From JBASRP01 sp044866075 (GTDB lineage Bacteria; Actinomycetota; AC-67), in assembly GCA_044866075.1 (NCBI GenBank), contig JBIOTQ010000095.1:1-10681 (forward strand): a stretch of DNA of 10,681 nt, written 5' to 3'. The position numbers were made by a program, and so were the translations under genes. A model generated the notes under the pieces. That model was not told the DNA's origin, searched no databases, and worked only from the letters and a program-made list of their open reading frames with translations. Every line of letters begins with the position of its first letter. Within the stretch, counting starts at the first letter, position 1. Positions 1-5,559 of this stretch are shown piece after piece.

Positions 1-1266
1 GACAGCTTCTTCGTCGTCGCGGTCAACACCCAGGTGGCGGTGTACGACCGGACCGGCGTGCAGGTCGTCGCCCCGATCCAGCTGGACGCGCTGCACCCGG
101 ATTCCGCGGGCCACTTCGCGTTCGACCCGAAAGTGATCTACGACCAGTACAACGACACCTTCGTGGTCGTGTACCTGGTCCAGGAGGACTTCCCTCGTCT
201 GTCGCGTCTCCTGGCGGTGGCGATCCCCAATGCCACCGCGAACGACACCGGCACCTGGTGTTCGACGTCGTTCGTCGGCGACGCCCTTCCGGCGAGCCCG
301 GACGTGTGGGCCGACTATCCGGGCCTGGGATACAACGAGACGCGTGTCACGATCACCACCAACCAGTTCACCTTCCCGAGTTCGACCGCCCAGTTCCGCT
401 ACTCGCAGGTGATGACGATCGACAAGGGCGGCCTGTACGACTGCACTCAGCCCGCGCCCGTCCCGGTCGTGTTCGCGGGAACGAAGACCCGCGATGCCAA
501 CGGGATCCAGTCCTTCACGCTCCGGCCGGCCGAGACCGTGGGATCGTCGCCGGGCGCCCAGCTCTTGCTCTCGTTCCAGCCCATCAACGGCAAGTTCGAC
601 TATCTCGTCATCTGGCGGATCAAGCCGACCGCCACGGGCTTCTCGCTGAAGAAAGCCTGTTGCGGGCCGACCGGCAAGGTGTCGACTCCGCCCTTCGGGT
701 CCCAGGGTGGGGGTGGTCTCAATAACAGCGATCTCTTCTGGGACGCGGGCGACACGCGCCTCATCAACGCCTTCTACGACGCCGACCGGAATGAGCTCTT
801 CGCGGCACACACCGTGTTCAAGAACATCAAACCCGACACCATCACCGGCGGATACCCGGAGGCGGCCGTGCGTTGGTACGAGGTCGACCCGGCCACCAAG
901 CTGAAGAACTCCGTCTTGGCCCGGAAGGGGATCGTCGGCGCCCCCGAGGTCGATGTCGGGTGGCCGAGCGTGGCGTCGGACAGCACCGGAACGCTCTTCG
1001 TCACCTACAGCCGCGCGAGCGATCCCCACGGCGAGTTCCTGTCCGCATGGGTCGCCACGATCCCACCCAGCTCGACGGCGGCCACGCAGTTGCTCGTCCA
1101 TGTCGGATCGTCCACGTACGACGCCATCTTCGGAGCCGAACGCTGGGGGGACTACACCGCCATCAACCGCGACCCCCTGGACGGCCAGCAGGTCGCGATC
1201 GTCAACCAGTACGCCGCGTCATCGAACCAGTGGCAGCAGTTCGTGGGTCTGGTCACCGACAACTAG
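1..1266 (+). CDS. Probable exported beta-propeller-like protein, C-terminal part (5' end outside window)
   Basis: The reading frame is open from the first base (it begins DSFFVVAVNTQVAVYDRTG), so the start lies upstream and 421 residues are visible. No catalytic motif is recognisable. The text is typical of large secreted bacterial proteins with repeated beta-strand blades: an early 'hypothetical-propeller' pattern (QVAVYDRTG, then DPKVIYDQYNDTFVVVYL near residues 43-60) and a late RWGDYTAINRDPLDG block followed by a short strand ending at the stop. Asn, Thr, Ser and aromatic residues are frequent and there are four Cys (one in TWCSTSF, one in YDCTQ, a pair in ACCGPT), which suits an extracytoplasmic protein. 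The signal peptide, if any, is outside the window. It ends 31 bp before proS, which appears to have its own promoter, so a functional link with proS is not implied. The fold and export are inferences; the enzymatic or binding role is unknown. Confidence 0.75.
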   Translation, partial: DSFFVVAVNTQVAVYDRTGVQVVAPIQLDALHPDSAGHFAFDPKVIYDQYNDTFVVVYLVQEDFPRLSRLLAVAIPNATANDTGTWCSTSFVGDALPASPDVWADYPGLGYNETRVTITTNQFTFPSSTAQFRYSQVMTIDKGGLYDCTQPAPVPVVFAGTKTRDANGIQSFTLRPAETVGSSPGAQLLLSFQPINGKFDYLVIWRIKPTATGFSLKKACCGPTGKVSTPPFGSQGGGGLNNSDLFWDAGDTRLINAFYDADRNELFAAHTVFKNIKPDTITGGYPEAAVRWYEVDPATKLKNSVLARKGIVGAPEVDVGWPSVASDSTGTLFVTYSRASDPHGEFLSAWVATIPPSSTAATQLLVHVGSSTYDAIFGAERWGDYTAINRDPLDGQQVAIVNQYAASSNQWQQFVGLVTDN

Positions 1267-1283
1267 GGCTCGAGCGCGGCCGG

Positions 1284-1289
1284 TATCCT
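1284..1289 (+). promoter_or_regulatory. Candidate -10 box of a leaderless proS promoter (TATCCT)
   Basis: TATCCT ends 8 bases before the proS ATG, in the 31-bp gap after the upstream stop codon. Counting its last base as -7 puts transcription start at about 1296, so the mRNA would begin within about two bases of the ATG. No Shine-Dalgarno-like sequence lies between, which agrees with a leaderless message. I see no convincing -35 hexamer at the usual distance. This is a motif call only. Confidence 0.5.
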
Positions 1290-1297
1290 GAGCCTCC

Positions 1298-3007
1298 ATG
1301 AGGCTCTCGGCGCTGTTCGCGCCTACCCTCCGCGACGATCCCGCGGAAGCGGAGATCGTCTCGCACCGGCTCCTGCTTCGCGCCGGGTTCATCCGTCAGG
1401 TGGCCGCCGGCGTCTACACGACCCTGCCGCTCGGCCTTCGCTCGATAGGGAAGATCGCTCGCATCGTCCGCGAGGAGATGGACGCGACCGGCGCGCAGGA
1501 GTTCCGGATGCCGATCCTGTTGCCGGCCGAGCCCTGGAAGGCGACCGGACGGTGGGAGCTGTACGGCGACACGCTCTTCCGGCTGAAGGACCGCCACGAG
1601 CGGGAGATGCTCCTCGGCCCGACCCAGGAGGAGGTCGTCACGGAGCACGTCGCCGCCGACCTGCCCTCGTACCGCGATCTGCCCGTGAACCTGTATCAGA
1701 TCGAGTGGAAGTACCGCGACGAGTTCCGTCCGCGCTTCGGACTCCTGCGAGGGCGCGAGTTCCTCATGAAGGACGCCTACACGTTCGATCGCGACGAGGA
1801 GGGGATGGCCCGCTCGTACGACGCCATGATGCAGGCGTACCGCAGGGTCTTCGACCGGTGCGGGCTCTCCTACGTGGTCGTCGAGGCGGAGCCGGGACAG
1901 ATCGGTGGCGGCGTGAACCACGAGTTCATGGCGCGGGCGGACGTGGGCGAGGACCTGTTCGTCGAGTGCGTCAACGGCGACTACCTCGCGGACTGGAAGG
2001 CCGCGACGCCGCGGCCGCCCGAGCCGGCGCCGGCTGATGGCCTCGCGCCGCTCGAGAAGGTCTCCACGCCCGGGGCGCCGACGATCGACGCCGTCTCGCA
2101 GCTGCTCGGCGTGCCGTCCGAGCGGATGCTGAAGACCATGCTGTACGACGCGGGCGGCTCGACCGTCGCCGTCCTCCTGCCGGGAGACCGGGAGGTGGAG
2201 GAGGCCAAGCTCGGCCGCATCCTCTTCCCGGCTCCCGTCCGGCGTTTCGAGGACGGCGACTTCGCGGCCCTGGGTTTCGCGAAAGGCTATGTTGGCCCGC
2301 AGGGCCTGCCCGAGGACGTGACGATCATCGCGGACCACTCCGTGCGCGGGGGCAAGGACTGGGTGACGGGCGCGAACGAGGACGACCACCACGTCACCGG
2401 TGCGAACGTCGGCCGGGACTTCCGGGTCGACCGCTACGAGGACGTCGTCTCGCTCCGCGACGGCGACCGGTGTCCGAACGACGGTGGGGAACTGCGCGTC
2501 GGCCGTTCGATCGTCGTCGGCCACATCTATCAGCTCGGGACCCGTTACTCGGCGCCGCTCGAGGCGACGTTCGTCGACGAGGACGGATCGGAGCGTCCGT
2601 ATCAGATGGGCAGCCACGGCATCGGCATCTCGCGCATCCTCGCGGCCGCCGCCGAGCAGTACCACGACGACGCGGGACTGCGGCTGCCGAGGGTGCTCGC
2701 CCCCGTCGAGGTCGTGGTGGTCGTCGCGAATCGGGACGAGGACCGTGTGGTGGCCGAGGCCGAGCGCGTCTACCGCGAGCTCCTCGAGGGGGGCGTCGAC
2801 GCCGTGATCGACGACCGCGAGGAGACGGCCGGCGTGAAGTTCGCCGACGCCGACCTGATCGGGTACCCGGTCCAGGTCGTGGTCGGCAGGCGCGGGGTCG
2901 AGGCTGGGACCGCGGACCTCAAGCTCCGGGCGAGCCAGGAGCGCTCCCGGGCGCCGCTCGGCGACGCGTCACGGGCGGCGATGGACCTGCTCGCGACCGC
3001 GCCCTAG
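1298..3007 (+). CDS. proS: Prolyl-tRNA synthetase, bacterial type with editing domain
   Basis: A class II aminoacyl-tRNA synthetase of 569 residues that activates proline with ATP and charges tRNA-Pro in the cytoplasm. The catalytic core spans about residues 1-220: the GPTQEE loop at 107-112, the motif 2 region RPRFGLLRGREFLMKDAYTF at 144-163, and motif 3 around QMGSHGIGISRI at 436-447 (Arg446). Between them, about 225-390, lies a YbaK-like insertion (LEKVSTPGAPTIDAV, with Lys279 in ERMLKTMLY), which in this family hydrolyses mischarged Ala-tRNA-Pro. The anticodon-binding domain is about 465-569 (LAPVEVVVVV through FADADLIGYPVQVVVG). The length is normal for the bacterial ProS class. The ATG fits the family N-terminus (MRLSALFAPTLRDDPAEAE). 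It has no Shine-Dalgarno but has a -10-like box just upstream. A small unknown gene starts 10 bp after its stop. Confidence 0.97.
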   Translation: MRLSALFAPTLRDDPAEAEIVSHRLLLRAGFIRQVAAGVYTTLPLGLRSIGKIARIVREEMDATGAQEFRMPILLPAEPWKATGRWELYGDTLFRLKDRHEREMLLGPTQEEVVTEHVAADLPSYRDLPVNLYQIEWKYRDEFRPRFGLLRGREFLMKDAYTFDRDEEGMARSYDAMMQAYRRVFDRCGLSYVVVEAEPGQIGGGVNHEFMARADVGEDLFVECVNGDYLADWKAATPRPPEPAPADGLAPLEKVSTPGAPTIDAVSQLLGVPSERMLKTMLYDAGGSTVAVLLPGDREVEEAKLGRILFPAPVRRFEDGDFAALGFAKGYVGPQGLPEDVTIIADHSVRGGKDWVTGANEDDHHVTGANVGRDFRVDRYEDVVSLRDGDRCPNDGGELRVGRSIVVGHIYQLGTRYSAPLEATFVDEDGSERPYQMGSHGIGISRILAAAAEQYHDDAGLRLPRVLAPVEVVVVVANRDEDRVVAEAERVYRELLEGGVDAVIDDREETAGVKFADADLIGYPVQVVVGRRGVEAGTADLKLRASQERSRAPLGDASRAAMDLLATAP

Positions 3008-3010
3008 GCT
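2982..3010 (+). promoter_or_regulatory. Candidate leaderless promoter for the small gene at 3017
   Basis: A TAGGCT -10-like box (3005-3010) overlaps the proS stop codon. A TGGACC hexamer at 2982-2987, matching four of six bases of TTGACA, precedes it with a 17-base spacer. The predicted transcription start falls on the G of the GTG at 3017, giving a leaderless message. No Shine-Dalgarno lies before that GTG. Read-through from proS is also possible, so the promoter may be only partly responsible for expression. Confidence 0.4.
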
Positions 3011-3016
3011 GGGGCC

Positions 3017-3301
3017 GTGGGCACGAAGCGGGCGCCGAACACCCTTCGGGACTTCGTCAAGCTGCGTCCCGAGCCCGAGGCCGTTCTCCAGCACGTCGGC
3101 CTTCGGACGTGGGACCTCGTGGTGGTCGACGCGACCGGCCTGTGGGTCCGCGATGAGTTCGAGAGCGAGGAGGCCGCCGAGGCCGTCTGCCGGGAGCTCG
3201 GGATCCGCATGCATCGAGGCTGGGACGAGCCCCGGCTCGTCCGCCGCATGAGCCGACGGGACCACTGGCGCTCTCCCGACGGGCAGCGCCGGGCCCTGTA
3301 G
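3017..3301 (+). CDS. Small protein of unknown function between proS and rimP
   Basis: A 94-residue protein that I cannot assign to a family. Codon use is strongly GC at third positions, like its neighbours, so it looks like a genuine gene. The predicted layout is an alpha/beta mix: a helix-like RDFVKLRPEPEAVLQHVGL, a hydrophobic strand TWDLVVVDATGLWVRDEF, a helix ESEEAAEAVCRELGI, and a basic tail rich in Arg, Trp and His (WDEPRLVRRMSRRDHW). There is no signal peptide, no membrane segment and no Cys cluster, so it is probably cytoplasmic; the basic tail could touch nucleic acid, but that is a guess. It begins 10 bp after proS (GTG start without a Shine-Dalgarno, possibly leaderless) and ends about 35 bp before the rimP promoter box. 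Its placement in a translation cluster suggests, but does not show, a role there. Confidence 0.75.
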   Translation: MGTKRAPNTLRDFVKLRPEPEAVLQHVGLRTWDLVVVDATGLWVRDEFESEEAAEAVCRELGIRMHRGWDEPRLVRRMSRRDHWRSPDGQRRAL

Positions 3302-3336
3302 GCGCCCGAACCCCAACGAACTGCGAGCCGCGCGGG

Positions 3337-3342
3337 TATACT
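3337..3342 (+). promoter_or_regulatory. -10 box of the rimP-nusA-infB operon promoter (TATACT)
   Basis: TATACT matches five of six bases of the bacterial consensus and stands out in GC-rich intergenic DNA between 3301 and rimP. The expected transcription start is near 3349, which gives a 5' leader of roughly 68 bases before the rimP GTG. A good -35 hexamer is not visible at 16-18 bases upstream (the bases there read close to CAACGA). It is the best candidate for the main promoter of the downstream operon, since the genes from rimP to infB overlap or nearly touch. Confidence 0.65.
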
Positions 3343-3350
3343 GAGCAGCG

Positions 3351-3366
3351 GAAACGGAGCGGTTTC
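3351..3366 (+). promoter_or_regulatory. Small stem-loop in the rimP leader
   Basis: GAAAC at 3351-3355 can pair with GTTTC at 3362-3366 around a six-base loop, right at the expected 5' end of the leader RNA. It could protect the 5' end or form part of a leader fold with the terminator-like hairpin that follows. Five base pairs are weak evidence on their own. Confidence 0.35.
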
Positions 3367-3373
3367 ACCCTGG

Positions 3374-3399
3374 AGTGGGCTCGCGCCCACTTTTCTTTT
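3374..3399 (+). terminator. Intrinsic-terminator-like hairpin in the rimP-nusA leader (possible attenuator)
   Basis: AGTGGGC (3374-3380) pairs perfectly with GCCCACT (3385-3391) around a TCGC loop, followed by a T-rich run to 3399 broken by one C. This is a textbook Rho-independent terminator shape, and such a T-run is rare in this GC-rich window. It lies downstream of the TATACT box and upstream of the rimP start, so it would act within the operon's own leader and would also stop read-through from the upstream genes. In Bacillus subtilis, NusA is known to limit its own synthesis by NusA-dependent termination in the rimP leader, so an attenuator role is plausible here. I see no obvious strong competing antiterminator helix. 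Confidence 0.8.
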
Positions 3400-3400
3400 C

Positions 3401-3407
3401 GAAGGGG
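3401..3407 (+). promoter_or_regulatory. Ribosome binding site that fixes the rimP start
   Basis: GAAGGGG, just after the T-run of the leader hairpin, ends 9 bases before the GTG at 3417. This supports 3417 as the rimP start over the in-frame GTG at 3375, which lies inside the terminator stem and has no such site. Confidence 0.6.
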
Positions 3408-3416
3408 TCGTTCGAG

Positions 3417-3890
3417 GTGCGGGACCAGGAGGTCGAGGAAAGGGTTCGTCCGGTCGTGGAGGCGGCCGGGCTGGAGCTGTGGGAGGTCACGTTCCGGCGC
3501 GAAGCCGGTCGCCGGATCCTGCGGGTGATGGTCGACCGGGAGGGAGGCGTCGACCTGGACACGATCTCGACGACCTCCCAGAGGCTGTCCCGCAGGCTCG
3601 ATCTCGAGGGATTCGACGACGGCCGACCGTACTCGCTGGAGGTGAGCTCGCCCGGCCTGGAGCGAGCCCTGCGTGAACCTCGGCACTTCGAGCGGAGCGT
3701 CGGGCAACGCGTGAGAGTGAAGACGGTGGAGCCGGTGGACGGCCGGAGGGTGCACGAGGGCGCGCTGGTCTCGGCCGACTCGGAGGCGGTCGTGATCGCA
3801 TCCGAGGGTGGAGAGCTGCGCGTCCCCTACGACGGCATCGCCTCTGCGAAGACGGTCTTCGAGTGGGGGAAGGCAAGGAGCGGGAGATGA
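3417..3890 (+). CDS. rimP: Ribosome maturation factor RimP
   Basis: A 157-residue cytoplasmic factor needed for 30S subunit maturation. The N-terminal alpha/beta domain (about 1-86) holds the family hallmark EVSSPGLERALR at residues 75-86, preceded by the ILRVMVDREGGVDLDTI strand-turn-helix. The C-terminal SH3-like barrel is about 90-150 (GQRVRVKTVEP ... EGALVSADSEAVVIA). I chose the GTG at 3417 because a GAAGGGG ribosome binding site precedes it and MRDQEVEERVRPVVEAAGLELWEV aligns with the usual family start. A longer in-frame version from 3375 would add 14 residues encoded by the terminator hairpin and is unlikely. The stop overlaps the nusA start in an ATGA arrangement, which implies translational coupling. 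It is the first gene of the main operon, behind a leader with a possible attenuator. Confidence 0.95.
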   Translation: MRDQEVEERVRPVVEAAGLELWEVTFRREAGRRILRVMVDREGGVDLDTISTTSQRLSRRLDLEGFDDGRPYSLEVSSPGLERALREPRHFERSVGQRVRVKTVEPVDGRRVHEGALVSADSEAVVIASEGGELRVPYDGIASAKTVFEWGKARSGR

Positions 3891-5284
3891 ACCAGGAGAT
3901 GATCGCGGCGCTGCGCGAGCTCGAGCGCGAGAAGGGCATCGCGTTCGAGACGATCCTCGAGGGGCTCGAGGAGGCGATGGCCTCCGCCTACAAGTCGTGG
4001 TGGAAGCAGCAGCACCCGGACCTCGACGAGGATGCGTTCGGCGTGCGCGCGAAGATCGATCCGGAGGGCGGCGACCTGCGCGTCTGGATCCAAGAGCTCG
4101 AGCGGATCGAGCACGAGGACGAGGAGGGCGAGGTCACGGTCGAGACCAAGGTGCTCTCCGAGCAGGAGGTCCCGGTCACCGATGAGTTCAAGGGACGGAT
4201 CGGCGCGCAGACCGCGAAGCAGGTCATCTTCCAGAAGCTTCGCGACGCCGAGCGCGAGATGACCTACGAGGAGTTCGCCGGCCGCGAGGGCGACGTCGTC
4301 ACCGGCATCGTGCAGCAGTCCGAACGCCGGTACACGCTGCTCGATCTCGGCAAGGTGGAGGCGCTCCTGCCGCAGGCCGAGCAGGTGCCGAGCGAGCCCT
4401 ATCGCAACGGAGAGCGTCTCAAGGCCTACATCACCGAGGTCCGCAAGGGCATGAAGGGCCCGCAGATCGTGGTCTCCCGAACGCACCCGGGCCTCCTGAA
4501 GAAGCTGTTCGAGCTCGAGGTGCCCGAGATCGCGGAGGGCATCGTCGAGATCAAGGCGGTTGCTCGAGAGCCCGGCCACCGTTCGAAGATCGCGGTCTCG
4601 TCCAACGAGCCGGCCGTCGATCCCGTGGGCGCCTGCGTCGGGCCGAAGGGCTCGAGGGTGCGCAACGTCGTGACCGAGCTGCGGGGAGAGAAGATCGACG
4701 TCGTGCCCTGGAGCGCGGAGCCCGCGACCTTCGTCGCGAACGCGCTGCAGCCGGCGAAGGTCCGGGAGGCCCGGGTCGATCCCGAGACGCAGACCGCGCT
4801 CGTGATCGTGCCCGACTACCAGCTCTCGCTCGCGATCGGCCGTGAGGGACAGAACGCCCGCCTCGCGGCTCGGTTGACCGGGTGGCGGATCGACATCAAG
4901 AGCGAGACGCAGTTCGCCGACGAGCAGCGCGGCGGTCCGAAGCCGGGCGAGGTCGCGGCCGCGGCGGAGCCTTCGCCCTCTTCGGCGCAGCTCGCTTCGA
5001 CGGACGAGGAGGCCGCTCCGGCCGGGGCCGCACCCGACGGTGGCGCCGAGTCGGGCGCCGACTCCGCCGCAGCCGCCGAGGACGCCGCCCCGGTCGCGCC
5101 CGCGGATACGCCTGACGCCACCTCGGACTCCGCTCCGGCCGCGGACGCCGCCCCGGCCCCGGACGCCGCGGCCGACGACGCCGAGGCCGCGCCTGTCGCG
5201 CCTGTGGACGACGTGGTCGCCGTCGACGGGGTCGACGAGGAGACGGCGGACACGAGTCAGGCGGAGGAGAAGGCGGAGGCGTAA
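3887..5284 (+). CDS. nusA: Transcription termination/antitermination factor NusA with long acidic tail
   Basis: A 465-residue RNA polymerase-binding factor that controls pausing, termination and antitermination. The domains run in order: N-terminal polymerase-binding domain about 1-127 (RIGAQTAKQVIFQKLRDAER near its end), S1 domain about 134-198 (GDVVTGIVQQSERRYTLLDL), KH1 with GPKG at 252-255, and KH2 with GREG at 318-321 (LSLAIGREGQNARLAARLTGWRIDI). From about residue 343 a low-complexity tail of some 120 residues, rich in Ala, Pro, Asp and Glu, runs to the stop. Actinobacterial NusA usually ends soon after KH2, so this tail is an addition; it does not resemble the repeated acidic domains of E. 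coli NusA. The start ATG overlaps the rimP stop by four bases and has AAGGAG six bases upstream. An alternative in-frame GTG at 3863 lies inside rimP and lacks that spacing. ylxR follows after 2 bp. Confidence 0.96.
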   Translation: MNQEMIAALRELEREKGIAFETILEGLEEAMASAYKSWWKQQHPDLDEDAFGVRAKIDPEGGDLRVWIQELERIEHEDEEGEVTVETKVLSEQEVPVTDEFKGRIGAQTAKQVIFQKLRDAEREMTYEEFAGREGDVVTGIVQQSERRYTLLDLGKVEALLPQAEQVPSEPYRNGERLKAYITEVRKGMKGPQIVVSRTHPGLLKKLFELEVPEIAEGIVEIKAVAREPGHRSKIAVSSNEPAVDPVGACVGPKGSRVRNVVTELRGEKIDVVPWSAEPATFVANALQPAKVREARVDPETQTALVIVPDYQLSLAIGREGQNARLAARLTGWRIDIKSETQFADEQRGGPKPGEVAAAAEPSPSSAQLASTDEEAAPAGAAPDGGAESGADSAAAAEDAAPVAPADTPDATSDSAPAADAAPAPDAAADDAEAAPVAPVDDVVAVDGVDEETADTSQAEEKAEA

Positions 5285-5286
5285 CC

Positions 5287-5559
5287 GTGTCGGCCGCGCA
5301 CGTGCCTCTGCGGACGTGCGTCGGATGCGGAGGGCGAGCCCCGAAACGCGAGCTGCTCCGGCTCGTTCTGGTGGACGGACGGATCCGGCCGGACGTGGGA
5401 GCGGTTGCGCCGGGCCGAGGGGCGTACGTCCACCGCGAACGAGCGTGCGTCGAGGCCGCGATCGCACGCGGAACCCTCGCGAGGGCACTCGGGACGGGCC
5501 TGCGTGAGGACGGAGAGGCTACGCTTAGAGCGGAGATCGGGAAGGAACGGGAGCGTTGA
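5287..5559 (+). CDS. ylxR: YlxR/RnpM family RNA-binding protein (DUF448)
   Basis: A 90-residue basic protein with the family signature RTCVGCG at 9-15 and GRGAYVH at 43-49, followed by Cys54. YlxR proteins are found between nusA and infB in many bacteria; in Firmicutes the family member (RnpM) binds the RNase P RNA and modulates its activity, so a role in tRNA processing is plausible here. The GTG start has a GGAGG seven bases upstream, inside the end of nusA. The C-terminus is extended by charged residues (LRAEIGKERER), and the stop TGA overlaps the infB start in a TTGA arrangement. Recognition of the family is firm; the precise function in this organism is inferred. Confidence 0.92.
   Translation: MSAAHVPLRTCVGCGGRAPKRELLRLVLVDGRIRPDVGAVAPGRGAYVHRERACVEAAIARGTLARALGTGLREDGEATLRAEIGKERER

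Noticed and set aside
1253..2665. A 470-codon minus-strand open frame opposite proS
   Set aside because: It is antisense to a complete proS and has composition typical of a shadow frame; no family features.
3375..3416. In-frame GTG at 3375 as the rimP start
   Set aside because: It lies inside the terminator stem, has no ribosome binding site, and adds residues absent from the family; the GTG at 3417 has GAAGGGG at good spacing.
3863..3886. In-frame GTG at 3863 as the nusA start
   Set aside because: The ATG at 3887 has AAGGAG six bases upstream and gives the family N-terminus (MNQEMIAALREL); the extra residues would be encoded by the Shine-Dalgarno region.
3827..5488. A 553-codon open frame on the minus strand across nusA and ylxR
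   Set aside because: It lies antisense to clear nusA and ylxR, its translation is a low-complexity Arg/Leu/Gly/Asp mix with no recognisable motif, and long antisense frames are expected opposite GC3-rich genes.
5520..5525. TACGCT as a -10 box for an internal infB promoter inside ylxR
   Set aside because: It is a weak hexamer within coding sequence, with no -35 and about 30 bases from the start; the TTGA overlap already explains infB expression.
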